Shown: piece after piece, positions 40,737-50,252 of the stretch | How positions within the stretch are numbered: position 1 is the first letter of the stretch | Layout: every line of letters starts with the position of its first letter | NCBI RefSeq assembly: GCF_007990775.1 | Contig: NZ_BJXB01000006.1 | Location: forward strand, 167,991-231,990 | Direction of reading: 5' to 3' | DNA: 64,000 bases | Origin: Deinococcus cellulosilyticus NBRC 106333 = KACC 11606 | GTDB lineage: Bacteria > Deinococcota > Deinococci > Deinococcales > Deinococcaceae | Program-made: the position numbers and the translations under genes | The notes under the pieces: model-generated | The model's input: only the letters and a program-made list of their open reading frames with translations | What the model was told of the DNA's origin: nothing | Databases searched by the model: none

Positions 40737-42674
40737 ATGGAGCAAAGCGTTTACACGATTCTGCTGGTGAGTCCCAAAGCACCTCCCCGGTGGTCCGCAG
40801 CAGGCGTAAACCTGATCTGGCAGACCTCACTGGATGAGGTTCCTTCTGAAAAAATCCACCTGCTGCTGCTCGATGTGGAACACTTTCCCCATCTGCTTCA
40901 TCAGGCCCGTTCAGTTTTCCCGCTGTGTCCCACCATAACGCTGGGAAGCAGTCTGACACAAGCGAGTTGTTTAAGCTTGGAGCTGCCCCTGCCTGATTTT
41001 GAGGGCTTTACCCCGGCACTCTACCAGAGGCTGCTGGTCCTGTACCAGGAGCATCTGGAGCTGACCGAACGCATCAATGAGGAACTGAATGCCCTGAACT
41101 TGCAACTCCTGCAAAACGGCACCGGGGATTTTTACGTGCACCTGCTGGAAAGCGCTGTGCGCCTGGTGCCCGGAGCGCAGGCGGGGGCCCTGATTGGACT
41201 GGACCCGGATGGGCAGTACAGTTTCAAGGCCACCCTGGGGTACGACTTTGCCGGGCTTTCCCGCATCCGGTTCACCCCACAGCAGATCATCGGCACTGAA
41301 AACGAACTTCCCAGAACCAGCAACCTGCTGAAGTTCAGGGAATTCAACCGTGGAAAGCTGGACCCGGAGACCGAAAAAATCCTGCGGGAATCGGGCCGGA
41401 TCGATGAAATCCAGGTCAGCCTCTCCACGCAGGTCAGGGTCAAAGACCGTCTGGCTGCAGTGCTGAACCTGGAAAACTTCGACTCTGAAGATGCCTTTAC
41501 CCCGGATGCCATCCGCATTGCAGAGTCCTTTGCCGACCGTGCAGCCCTGCTGGTGCAGCGTTACATGCTGGAATGGCAGGTTCAGGAACGGGCCCACCGA
41601 TACAAGCTGCTCAGCGAGCTCTCTGCCCACATCGAAACCATGAACACCCCCCATGAGGTGGCAGAAACCGCGCTTGGGACGCTGATGCAGCTCTCGCAGT
41701 ATGAACTTTTTGTTTATTACGAACGACTGGCCCACGGCTGGCAGTTGCAGGCATTTCGGCACTCGGTGCCTCTCCCTTTTGATCCTTCCCTTTTGATGAA
41801 CCTCAACCTGCATGATTTTGACCGCCTTCCCCGTTCGGTGACCTCCAGGGAGGTGCTGGACATTCCTGATTTTCAGAATGTGATCGATCCCAGTCCAGAT
41901 CTGCTGCAGTTGGGCCTGAAAAGCACACTGCTTGCTCCTGTTCAGGTGCAGGGTCGGGTGATGGGTGTGATGGTGCTGTGCACATTTTCAGGGCATCGGG
42001 AAGCCAAATCCAGCGAGATTCAGGTGGTGAAGTTCATTCTGGGCCGGTTGCAGAATGCTTTTGAACGCCGCACCTATCTGGAACAGGTGGAGTCCACCCG
42101 CGAAGCCACCCTGCGTACGCTGGGTCTGGCTCTGGAGTACCGGGACTTTGAAACCAGAGGCCACACCGACCGGGTGGTGGACCTGTGCGAGCGTTTTGCC
42201 CTGCGCCTTGGTCTGCCCGAAGAGGAACGCACCGAGTTGCGCTGGGGAGCCTACTTGCACGATGTCGGTAAAATTGGCATTCCCGACGCCATTCTGCTGA
42301 AACCTGGAAAACTCACCCCTGAAGAGCGCCTCAAAATCCAGGAGCACACCCTGATTGGAGCTGAAATCTGCATGCAGATGCCTCTGCTGCCAGACCTGAC
42401 CCGTGCCGTGGTGCGCAGCCACCATGAATGGTGGGATGGCTCTGGCTACCCCGACAATCTGCTGGCAGAGCAGACCTCACTGCTGGCTCGCATCTTCACC
42501 ATTGTGGATGTGTTTGATGCCCTGACCACCGAGAGGCCCTACAAAAACGCCTGGCCCATTCCGAACACCCTGGTCCACATGGAAAAGCTCTCGGGCAAGC
42601 AATTTGATCCTGCCCTCCTTCCAGTGTTCATCGACCTGATCTGTGACCTGTATGGAGTGAGCCGGGTGCCCTGA
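40737..42674 (+). CDS. GAF-domain HD-GYP phosphodiesterase
   Basis: The 645-residue cytoplasmic protein has a short N-terminal receiver-like segment (to about 110), two GAF-type sensory domains (about 135-285 and 300-435) and a C-terminal HD-GYP domain. The HD pair is at HDVGKIGIPD (about 508) and the full HHEWWDGSGYP signature at about 561, so it should hydrolyse cyclic di-GMP. GGGAGG precedes the ATG. The ligand of the GAF domains and the output are unknown. Confidence 0.93.
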   Translation: MEQSVYTILLVSPKAPPRWSAAGVNLIWQTSLDEVPSEKIHLLLLDVEHFPHLLHQARSVFPLCPTITLGSSLTQASCLSLELPLPDFEGFTPALYQRLLVLYQEHLELTERINEELNALNLQLLQNGTGDFYVHLLESAVRLVPGAQAGALIGLDPDGQYSFKATLGYDFAGLSRIRFTPQQIIGTENELPRTSNLLKFREFNRGKLDPETEKILRESGRIDEIQVSLSTQVRVKDRLAAVLNLENFDSEDAFTPDAIRIAESFADRAALLVQRYMLEWQVQERAHRYKLLSELSAHIETMNTPHEVAETALGTLMQLSQYELFVYYERLAHGWQLQAFRHSVPLPFDPSLLMNLNLHDFDRLPRSVTSREVLDIPDFQNVIDPSPDLLQLGLKSTLLAPVQVQGRVMGVMVLCTFSGHREAKSSEIQVVKFILGRLQNAFERRTYLEQVESTREATLRTLGLALEYRDFETRGHTDRVVDLCERFALRLGLPEEERTELRWGAYLHDVGKIGIPDAILLKPGKLTPEERLKIQEHTLIGAEICMQMPLLPDLTRAVVRSHHEWWDGSGYPDNLLAEQTSLLARIFTIVDVFDALTTERPYKNAWPIPNTLVHMEKLSGKQFDPALLPVFIDLICDLYGVSRVP

Positions 42675-42808
42675 ACATCCACAAAATGTTGAGTGAGACC
42701 CTGAAAAAGGCGCATTTTCTCATGAAAGGGTGTCTGTTTTTAAACTTCTCAATTTCCTTTCACCTGCTTTTTGACGCGGTCTGGCATATCAGAAATTGGA
42801 GGTGAAAC

Positions 42809-43153
42809 ATGAATCGTTCATTGCTGATGCTCAGTCTCTGTATGATCTGTGCAGCCCAGGCTGCACCCAGGGTTTCCGCTCCAGTCACTGCCCAGAAGCC
42901 CAGCACCCAGTGTGCCACCCAGGTGTCTCAGAAAACGGTGGGGCTCTCAAACATCCCGTTCAGCGGACTCAAACGTTTGAGCACCTTGCAAGGCCCTCAG
43001 GTTGTGCCAGCCTCAGCTTTGTGCAATGCCAACACAAAACGTCAGGCTGTGGTGTTTCACAGGTTCCTTCCTCTGGATGATGTCCTGAAGGCCCTGAAGC
43101 CAGGAGTGAATCCTCTGCTGGCAGTTCCAAAAAACCATCAGAAAAACGATTGA
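42809..43153 (+). CDS. Small secreted protein of unknown function
   Basis: The 114-residue product has a signal peptide (MNRSLLMLSLCMICAAQA, cleavage before Ala-Pro). The mature part has two cysteines (in TQCAT and ALCNAN) that could form a disulfide, and no recognised domain. GGAGGTGA directly upstream is a near-perfect ribosome site. It has its own terminator and lies between the HD-GYP gene and ppc. Confidence 0.7.
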   Translation: MNRSLLMLSLCMICAAQAAPRVSAPVTAQKPSTQCATQVSQKTVGLSNIPFSGLKRLSTLQGPQVVPASALCNANTKRQAVVFHRFLPLDDVLKALKPGVNPLLAVPKNHQKND

Positions 43154-43170
43154 GGGTCTGCCCTTTTGTG

Positions 43171-43196
43171 CTCCAGTCTCAGGACTGGGGTTTTGT
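43171..43196 (+). terminator. Terminator of the small secreted protein gene
   Basis: CCAGTC-tcag-GACTGG is followed by GGTTTTGTTGT. Confidence 0.78.
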
Positions 43197-43274
43197 TGTG
43201 TGGAGATGGCAAAAGTCACTCGAATTGGTGTTGATTTTGTTCGTGAAATTTTTATTTTTTAAACATCCTGTGCA

Positions 43275-43299
43275 GAAAAACGGGGCATGTTGCCCCGTT
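43275..43299 (-). terminator. Terminator of ymdB-ppc
   Basis: On the minus strand AACGGGGC-aacat-GCCCCGTT is followed by TTTC, with the T-run partly within the stem. Confidence 0.88.
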
Positions 43300-43325
43300 C
43301 AATGGATTCTGGATCTGGTCTACGA

Positions 43326-45839
43326 TCAACCTGTATTGCGCACACCTGCAGCAATGCCCTGAATGGACAGCAGCAAAGAGCGTTCCAGTGGGCTTCCTTC
43401 CATGCTTTCGGGTGGCAGGGTGCGGAACCGTTTCAGCAGCTCAACCTGCAGGCGGTGGATGGGTTCAATGTAGGGGTTGCGCAACTGGATGGATTTTCTG
43501 AGGTTGGGTTCATTGTCCAGCACCTCTCCCTGCACCACCTGTTTGACCAGATCCACGGCTTCCTGATAGGCCTGCTGGATTTTCTGTCCAAGTTCAGGAA
43601 GATGGGGCGCCAGGGACAGGTAGGCGCGAAACACCTGCATGTCGGACTTGGCAAGGCTCATCTGGGCGTTGTCCAGCACGCTGCGGAAGAAGGGCCAGTT
43701 TTTGTACATGTCGCGGGCCACATCCAGGTCCATGGCTTTCAGGCCTTCCAGCAGGCCATACCATCCGGGAACGTTGGCGCGGTTCTGGGTCCAGGCCATC
43801 ACCCAGGGAATGGCACGCAGGTTGTGCAGGGTGGCCGGACCGGGACGGCGCACCGGTCGGGACGCGATGTTCAGACGGGCAATTTCACGGATGGGCGTGA
43901 CCAGTTCGAAAAACTCAAGGAAGTCAGGGTGTTCGACCAGTTCACGGTAGGTTTTCTGGCTGACTTTGGAGGCCGCACGCATGGCCTCCACCCAGCTTTC
44001 AGGCAGGTCGGTGACGGGTTTGGCCGCAGACAGCAACAGTCCGTACATCCCCTGTTCCAGATTGCGGAAGGCAATCTTGGGGTGGGAGTACTTGTCTGCG
44101 AGGGCTTCTCCCTGTTCGGTGATGCGCAGCCCGGTTCCAATGGTTCCAGCAGGTTGCCCCAGAATCGCACGGGCCATTGGGCCTCCTCCGCGTCCGATGG
44201 AGGTTCCACGACCATGGAAGAAACGCCAGGGCACGCCAGCTTCACGGCACACATCACTGATCTGGCGCTGGGCTTCGTGGAGGGCCCAGTTGGCGGCCAG
44301 GAATCCGGCATCCTTGTTGGAGTCGGAGTAGCCCAGCATGATTTCCTGCACGTCTTCCCCCAGAATTCTGCGGTACTCAGGATTGCTGAGCACTTCTGCC
44401 ATGATGCCAGGGGCATTGGTGAGGTCTTCCAGGGTCTCGAAAAGGGGCACTGGCAGCACACGCACACCAATTTCCCGGGCAAGGATCAGCACTTCCAGGA
44501 AGTCCGAAACGCTCTCGCTCATGGAAACGATGTAGCGGCCAAAGGACTCTTTGCCGTACTTGCCGAGGGCTTCACGAATGGCGCGGAGTGGACCGAGCAC
44601 ACTTTCCAGATCTTCACTGGGATTGGCCTCTGCAGGCAACAGGGGACGGCGGGTCTGCAGCTCCCTGCGCAGCACGTTCACTTTGGCCTCTTCAGGCAGG
44701 TCCAGGTAATTCGGAACGCCGCCATAGGTCAAGAGTTCGGCCACGGCAACCCCAGTTTTCCCGGAGTGCTCCCGGATGTCCAGGCTGACCAGGTGGGTGC
44801 CGAAAGTGCGGGCACGGGTGATCACGGGCTGCAGGAAGACCCGTGCAGATCGCTTCTGGAAAGCCTGCTCCAGCCCTTTCTCCAGGTGGCGGATGTGCTC
44901 CAGCACCTCATCTCCACGCATGGATTCATCGTTGTGGATGGCCTGCAGCACTTCACGCCAGGGTTCCTCGGCATTGTAGTCTCTGGGGGCTTCCACACGG
45001 GTCTGGTGGTGACTGAGGGCGGAGAACGCCTCACGGATTTCTGCACGCAGCATCTCACGGGCTCTGGCCGCATGCAGGGCCAGGGTTTCACGGGTGACTT
45101 CGGGGGTCACGAAGGGGTTGCCGTCGCGGTCTCCGCCCATCCAGGAATAGAAGTGGTAAGGCAGGCGCAGTTTCACCTGTTTGCCGTACACACGCTCGAA
45201 GGCAGAGCGGAATTCTTCTTCCAGGGCGGGAAGCACCGCTGCAATCACCTCGATGTAGTTCAGGCCGCCTTTGACCTCATCCCGAACAGTGGGCCGCACG
45301 TGACGGAGTTCCAGGGTCCCCCACAGGGCCTCCACATGGGCGGTCACACGCTCCTGGGCCTGCACATCGTCCAGCCTGGGAATGTCGCGGGCGATCTTGT
45401 CGAGGTGGAAGCGCATGGTGCGGCGGCGCATCTCGGTGGGGTGCGCTGTGAAGGTGAGACCCAGGTGCAAACCCTCCACCAGGGCGATCACATCTTCGGC
45501 CTTCATGCCCTGCTCTTTGAGGGCCACAAAAGCCTTCTCCAGGCTCTGCTTGTGGGGACCTTCGGAGTTTTCAATCTTGCGCACCCGCTCATATTCCTCT
45601 GCGAGGTTGATGAGCTGGAAGTACATGGAGAAAGCACGCACCAGGGACTCGGCGTCCAGCAGGTTCAGGTCCTTGAAGAAGCCCTGCAGTTCGCTGGTGT
45701 CCTCTCCCCTTTCACGCAGTTCGATGCTGCGGGTTCTGACTTTCTCGACCAGTTCGAAAAAGCGCTCGCCCTGCTGCTCTTTTAAGACGGTGCCCAGGGC
45801 GTGGCCCAGGGTGTTGACATCCTGATTGATGGTGCGCAT
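43326..45839 (-). CDS. ppc: Phosphoenolpyruvate carboxylase
   Basis: Ppc makes oxaloacetate from phosphoenolpyruvate and bicarbonate, refilling the TCA cycle. The 837-residue protein has the catalytic His133 in LTFTAHPTE, GGDRDGNP, GYSDSNKDAG, FHGRGTSIGRGGGP and the C-terminal RNTG that is required for activity. It is slightly shorter than the E. coli enzyme (883 residues), with losses in loop regions. Its ATG directly abuts the stop of the YmdB-like gene, so the two are coupled. Confidence 0.96.
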   Translation of the reverse strand: MRTINQDVNTLGHALGTVLKEQQGERFFELVEKVRTRSIELRERGEDTSELQGFFKDLNLLDAESLVRAFSMYFQLINLAEEYERVRKIENSEGPHKQSLEKAFVALKEQGMKAEDVIALVEGLHLGLTFTAHPTEMRRRTMRFHLDKIARDIPRLDDVQAQERVTAHVEALWGTLELRHVRPTVRDEVKGGLNYIEVIAAVLPALEEEFRSAFERVYGKQVKLRLPYHFYSWMGGDRDGNPFVTPEVTRETLALHAARAREMLRAEIREAFSALSHHQTRVEAPRDYNAEEPWREVLQAIHNDESMRGDEVLEHIRHLEKGLEQAFQKRSARVFLQPVITRARTFGTHLVSLDIREHSGKTGVAVAELLTYGGVPNYLDLPEEAKVNVLRRELQTRRPLLPAEANPSEDLESVLGPLRAIREALGKYGKESFGRYIVSMSESVSDFLEVLILAREIGVRVLPVPLFETLEDLTNAPGIMAEVLSNPEYRRILGEDVQEIMLGYSDSNKDAGFLAANWALHEAQRQISDVCREAGVPWRFFHGRGTSIGRGGGPMARAILGQPAGTIGTGLRITEQGEALADKYSHPKIAFRNLEQGMYGLLLSAAKPVTDLPESWVEAMRAASKVSQKTYRELVEHPDFLEFFELVTPIREIARLNIASRPVRRPGPATLHNLRAIPWVMAWTQNRANVPGWYGLLEGLKAMDLDVARDMYKNWPFFRSVLDNAQMSLAKSDMQVFRAYLSLAPHLPELGQKIQQAYQEAVDLVKQVVQGEVLDNEPNLRKSIQLRNPYIEPIHRLQVELLKRFRTLPPESMEGSPLERSLLLSIQGIAAGVRNTG

Positions 45840-46604
45840 TTACTGTTCCTCCGTGTACTGATAGCGCTCAATGTGGTGGCACTGGTTGTTCTCGACATGC
45901 AGGACCACACCATTCAGCTGTGCGATGCCCTCTGCGGTGCTCCAGCGCACCGGAATTTTCTCCACAAATTTGGCAATCGGTCCGTCCGGGGCTGCTCCAA
46001 TCACACTGTTGAGCACGCCCGTCATGCCTGCATCTGTCTGGTAGCCTGTGCCTTTCGGCAGAATCCGGGTGTCTGCAGTGGGAATGTGGGTGTGGGTGCC
46101 AACCACGCCTGCAACCCGTCCGTCCAGGAAAAAACCGAAAGCGGTTTTCTCACTGGTGGCCTCTGCATGAAAATCCACGAAGACACTGCCCAGACCTTCA
46201 CGTGCCAGAAGCTGGTTGATGCCTGTGAAAGGATCATCAAGGGGATCAAGCCAGACCCGTCCCATGGCGTTGATCACGGTGATGCGCTCTCCCTTGACAT
46301 CAAAGGTGTGCATGCCATGCCCCGGGGTTCCCAGAGGATAATTAAAGGGCCTGAGGATGTGGTTTTCCTGTAGCAGGTCGTACACTTCACGGTTGTCCCA
46401 GGTGTGGTTCCCCAGGGTGATGCAGTCCGCTCCGGCATCCAGCAGGGTGCGGGCACTTTCCTTGTTCAGTCCGAAGCCGCCTGCTGCATTCTCACCGTTG
46501 ACAATCACAAAATCAAATTGATCACGGAGGGTAGGCAGGTGGTTTTTGAAGACCCTCCTGCCCGGTTTGCCGTAAACGTCTCCCACGAAGAGCACTCGTA
46601 GCAT
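45840..46604 (-). CDS. ymdB: YmdB-like metallophosphoesterase (TIGR00282 family)
   Basis: The 254-residue calcineurin-like enzyme has LFVGDVYGKPGRR, VNGENAAGGFG, TLGNHTWDN, DFHAEATSEK and VGTHTHIPTAD with the metal ligands. The Bacillus homolog is a 2',3'-cyclic nucleotide phosphodiesterase that affects RNA turnover and biofilm. TATAGT (46612-46617) lies 7 nt before the ATG, a leaderless arrangement. It is cotranscribed with ppc, an association I cannot explain functionally. Confidence 0.92.
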   Translation of the reverse strand: MLRVLFVGDVYGKPGRRVFKNHLPTLRDQFDFVIVNGENAAGGFGLNKESARTLLDAGADCITLGNHTWDNREVYDLLQENHILRPFNYPLGTPGHGMHTFDVKGERITVINAMGRVWLDPLDDPFTGINQLLAREGLGSVFVDFHAEATSEKTAFGFFLDGRVAGVVGTHTHIPTADTRILPKGTGYQTDAGMTGVLNSVIGAAPDGPIAKFVEKIPVRWSTAEGIAQLNGVVLHVENNQCHHIERYQYTEEQ

Positions 46605-46787
46605 GAGTCAAACTATAGCGTAACTCTCACACGAATTGAAAATTTGTTTAACAGGCACGGTATACTGACCCGAACCCAATTTCCCCCTTTCCCAGACAAC
46701 AAAAACCCCTGTTGCCCCTGAAGTGGTGTACATGCTGTTGATATTTAACCTCCAGAAAAAATACAGGGAAAGTGGCCCTGGATGCAT

Positions 46788-46812
46788 AAAAAAACCCGGG
46801 GCAAACCCCGGG
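46788..46812 (-). terminator. Terminator of the pullulanase gene
   Basis: On the minus strand a 7-bp GC-only stem (CCCGGGG / CCCCGGG) is followed by seven T. The gap from 46818 to 46833 holds nothing else. On the plus strand TATACT at 46661-46666 resembles a -10 box with no gene after it. Confidence 0.9.
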
Positions 46813-46833
46813 GAAAGGAGAAGGAGTGGAATT

Positions 46834-49800
46834 TCAGTAGGAGAAACCGAGGGGATTGCTGATGTTCACGGCCCAGCTGTCGGCGGGGTTGGCTGTGTTG
46901 CCGGACCCTGGCAGGATGGACCCACCGCCATAGTTGTCTCCCCCGACGATCACGGCTGCCAGCCTGATTTTGTTGGCATTTCCCAGGGTTGCACGGGACA
47001 GTTTGGCTTTCAGGGTCAGGGTGCCATTGGTGTTGAACACTTTCAGGGTTTCGGTACCAATCAGCTCCGTTTTGCCATCTGCCAGTACTTTGCGCAACTC
47101 AGGGGTGAGATTCGTTCCATAATTGGCAATGAAGAAATTGGGAGCCACACTTGAAAACTTGACTTTTCTGGGCCAGGCATCCAGGGTGTTCATGTCACTG
47201 ACAGGGCCACCCTCACCCAGTGAGAGGTATTGAACCATGGAATTGTCTGCGGTCTTGTAGGTGATTGCAGTGTAGATGTGATTGGCATCCTGGGCAACAC
47301 ACATCTTTTGAAGGGCATTGCCCTCTCCCCATCCTGCATAAGCGTCGTTGGAGCAGCTTTCAGCGCTGAACTCATCCAGGGTGGCAGCCTCCAGGTTCAG
47401 AGCGCTTTTGAGGGCAGGAAGAGCAGGCATCTGAAAGGTCACCATGTCTGCAGATGCAACCAGGGTGGAGAGCGCAGGAACCGTGACTTTTCCAGCAGCA
47501 GTTGCAAGGGTGTCGTTGCTGAACTGGTCTCCCCTGACGTGAATGCGGAAGGTGCCTTCGGGCAGATCCACCGTCTGTTCGGTTTCACTGGCATTGAAGA
47601 TCACCAGGGTGTGTTTCCAGCTTTCTCCAGCCAGTCCAGAGCCGTCAAGCACAAACCCCACCAGACCTTTGCTTCCGTCCAGGTTCAGGGCATGGAATCG
47701 TCCTTCGACTTCTGCACGGGTGCTGAGGCGGAAAACAGGGTGGTCTGCACGCAGTTTGATGATGTTGCTGTAGTAGGCGTTGACATCTGCAAACTGTTCC
47801 AGACGGGTCCAGTCAAAGGCGTTGATGTCATCTCCAGCGTTGTAGGAGTTGCCGTTGCCTTTCTTGGTGCGGGCAAACTCTTCCCCACCGGACATGAAAG
47901 GCAGGCCCTGTGCGGTGAAAACCAGTGCTGCCGCCATCTTCTGCATCTGTTTGAGGGAAGCCATGGGTCTGTCTTTGGTGATGCCCATGGACAGGTGGTC
48001 CCACAGCACGTAGTTGTCATGACTGGTGGCGTAGTTGGTGCTTTCACCGGGCTCCTGCGTGAAATCATCAATGCTGCCTTTGAGGCCGGTCATGATGGCT
48101 GCTGCACGACCAAAATCACCCTGAATGAAACCACGGTCATCAATGTTGAAAACCCCTCCAATGATGCCGTTGCGGAAGTTGTCGTTGAAGACCCCCATCT
48201 TCATGCCCTTCTGGTCGCCCTTGCCAAAATAGGTGGGGCCACCTCCAGTCCAGGGCTCACCGTACAGCACGATGTCCGGTTTGAACGCAGTGAGTTCATT
48301 GGTGATGGTCTGCACCACATCCTTCTTGAAGGTGCCCAGCAGATCAAAGCGGAAGCCCTGGATGTGGTACTCACTGACCCAGTACTTGAGGGAATCAAGG
48401 ATGAAGTTTTTCACCATCGGGCGCTCGACGGCCATGACGTTGCCCACCCCGGTGTCGTTCAGGTACGTTCCAGCATCACTGGTGCGGTAGTAATAGTAGG
48501 GCACCAACTGGTCAAAAGGAGACTTTTCACCCGTGTGTTTGGTGTGGTTGTACACCACATCCATGATCACGTTGATGCCAGAGTCCTGCAGGCCCTTGAC
48601 CATGGTTTTGAATTCACGGATGGTGGCAGCGGGGTCACCCGGCTGGGTGGAGTACTGGGCTTCCGGCACGTTGTACAGGTAAGGATCATAGCCCCAGTTG
48701 TAAGCCCCCTCCTGCTCATTGCCGAAGTCATATACAGGGAGAAGTTGAACGGTGTTGACCCCGAGTTTTTTGAGGTGGTCCAGACCGGTGCTGTAACTGG
48801 TCCCGGGAACCTTGGTTCCACTTTCAACCACCCCAAGGTACTTGCCTCTTTTTGCTGCAGGGACTCCAGAGCTTTCAGACACTGTGAAGTCCCGCACGTG
48901 CACCTCGTACACTGAGACATCGGTGCGCTTGCCCACCGTGGGGATCTTGTAGGTCGTCCAGGCTTCAGGGTTGGTGTTGCTCATGTTGACGATGGCAGAC
49001 TTGCTGTTGTCCATCGGCAGGTTCTCAAAGTAATTGCTCGCAGCTTTGGAGTAGGGGTCCACTGTGGTCTTGGTGACCCCATAGCGGGTGGCCCTCAGTT
49101 GATAGTATTTTCCGGCCAGGTCTCCGGCTTCACTGCCACTCCATACCCCTTTGTCCCCTCTGGCGAGTTCCAGAATCTTGTAGGGGGTGGTGTCTGCTGC
49201 AGTGTTGAACAGGAGCACCTGCACCCTGGTGGACACCGGTGTCCACACCTTGAAGGTGGTTTGTGCCGGGGTGTACATTGCTCCCAGGTCTCCCCCACTG
49301 TAGGTGAAGGCAGGATCACTGAGCACATCTCTGGCATACACAGGCATTGCGCCCTGAATGCCAGGACCACTGATGGTCACGTCTTTGCCGATGTCTGTGG
49401 CCTTGAGGGCAGCACTCAGTTTGATCACTGCAGTTTTGCCGTTCAGGGTCAGGCTCTCAATGTTTTGCTTGACCCCGGCCACCATCACTGAGATCTTGTC
49501 CCTGGTCAGGTCCTGGGGAGGGTTGCTGTACGCCAGCTTGATCTCATTGAAGCTGTCCAGAAAGGAGAACTGGGCCTTGGCTGACAGGTCGATCTTGGCT
49601 GGATCGGTGTAGAAGTCTTTCTGGCCACTGACCACCCAGATTTCACCCAGACCGCTGGCTGGAATGTCGGCATAACGGTCGTCTGAAACGTCCTTTTCAG
49701 ACCAGTCGTCTTTGCGGACAATGAAACCCCGCTTGCCTGGTTCTTCGCGGGAACCGATGATGGCAATTTTGCCGTACTTGTCGTCTTCAGTGAACAGAAC

Positions 49801-50052
49801 GGCCTGTCCATCTTTGCCTTCGGGCCAGGTCCAGACGTCCCACTTTGTGTAGTCGTTGTCAAAACGGTGGTAGTGCAAAACCAGCACACTCTTGATCTGG
49901 GGATCACCGAGTTTGGTCCGGAAGAAGTTCAGGTCTTTGCCTGCCAGATAGGAACTGTAATCCGGAGTGGGCTTGGGGGGCGCGGTGTTGAAATTGCACG
50001 CCACAAGACCAAGCATCGCCGTGCCGAGCAGCAGAGGACGTTTCAGAAACAT
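46834..50052 (-). CDS. pulA: Pullulanase type I, lipoprotein, multidomain
   Basis: The 1,072-residue enzyme debranches alpha-1,6 links of pullulan and starch. A lipoprotein signal (lipobox LVAC, Cys19) precedes a CBM41 starch-binding domain (about 38-150), a further Ig-like domain, a CBM48 (about 265-355) and a GH13 barrel with the pullulanase signature YNWGYDP. The nucleophile Asp is in GFRFDLLG (about 568) and the acid Glu in YGEPWTGG (about 598). The last 200 residues form an added C-terminal domain resembling DOMON-like modules (DEFSAESCSNDAYAGW...). AAGGAG precedes the ATG. Confidence 0.93.
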   Translation of the reverse strand: MFLKRPLLLGTAMLGLVACNFNTAPPKPTPDYSSYLAGKDLNFFRTKLGDPQIKSVLVLHYHRFDNDYTKWDVWTWPEGKDGQAVLFTEDDKYGKIAIIGSREEPGKRGFIVRKDDWSEKDVSDDRYADIPASGLGEIWVVSGQKDFYTDPAKIDLSAKAQFSFLDSFNEIKLAYSNPPQDLTRDKISVMVAGVKQNIESLTLNGKTAVIKLSAALKATDIGKDVTISGPGIQGAMPVYARDVLSDPAFTYSGGDLGAMYTPAQTTFKVWTPVSTRVQVLLFNTAADTTPYKILELARGDKGVWSGSEAGDLAGKYYQLRATRYGVTKTTVDPYSKAASNYFENLPMDNSKSAIVNMSNTNPEAWTTYKIPTVGKRTDVSVYEVHVRDFTVSESSGVPAAKRGKYLGVVESGTKVPGTSYSTGLDHLKKLGVNTVQLLPVYDFGNEQEGAYNWGYDPYLYNVPEAQYSTQPGDPAATIREFKTMVKGLQDSGINVIMDVVYNHTKHTGEKSPFDQLVPYYYYRTSDAGTYLNDTGVGNVMAVERPMVKNFILDSLKYWVSEYHIQGFRFDLLGTFKKDVVQTITNELTAFKPDIVLYGEPWTGGGPTYFGKGDQKGMKMGVFNDNFRNGIIGGVFNIDDRGFIQGDFGRAAAIMTGLKGSIDDFTQEPGESTNYATSHDNYVLWDHLSMGITKDRPMASLKQMQKMAAALVFTAQGLPFMSGGEEFARTKKGNGNSYNAGDDINAFDWTRLEQFADVNAYYSNIIKLRADHPVFRLSTRAEVEGRFHALNLDGSKGLVGFVLDGSGLAGESWKHTLVIFNASETEQTVDLPEGTFRIHVRGDQFSNDTLATAAGKVTVPALSTLVASADMVTFQMPALPALKSALNLEAATLDEFSAESCSNDAYAGWGEGNALQKMCVAQDANHIYTAITYKTADNSMVQYLSLGEGGPVSDMNTLDAWPRKVKFSSVAPNFFIANYGTNLTPELRKVLADGKTELIGTETLKVFNTNGTLTLKAKLSRATLGNANKIRLAAVIVGGDNYGGGSILPGSGNTANPADSWAVNISNPLGFSY

Positions 50053-50106
50053 GCGTTTCTCCTTTCAATGGACACACATGGGACGCACCTGGGTCAACAA
50101 CCCAGA

Positions 50107-50187
50107 TGGAACCGCTACCAATATGTGATCTTTTTCAATCTACTTGGTTGGCGATCAAAAAGCAATAGATTTCTGGAAGCGGTTCCT
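50107..50187. promoter_or_regulatory. Two LacI-type operators upstream of the pullulanase gene
   Basis: TGGAACCGCTACCA (50107-50120) and TGGAAGCGGTTCCT (50174-50187) share the pattern TGGAANCGNTWCCW with a central CG. The centres are 67 bp apart. They differ from the operators of the LacI regulator at 22465, so a separate maltose-type repressor is implied. Confidence 0.6.
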
Positions 50188-50252
50188 CATACACCAACAC
50201 ATCGGGACACAGAACACAAATCCATAGGAAGTTCGCACAAATTGTACGTCTG

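Noticed and set aside
43287..45785. An 832-codon plus-strand frame over ppc
   Set aside because: It is the antisense reading of ppc, with composition (Gly, His, Gln rich) of a shadow frame.
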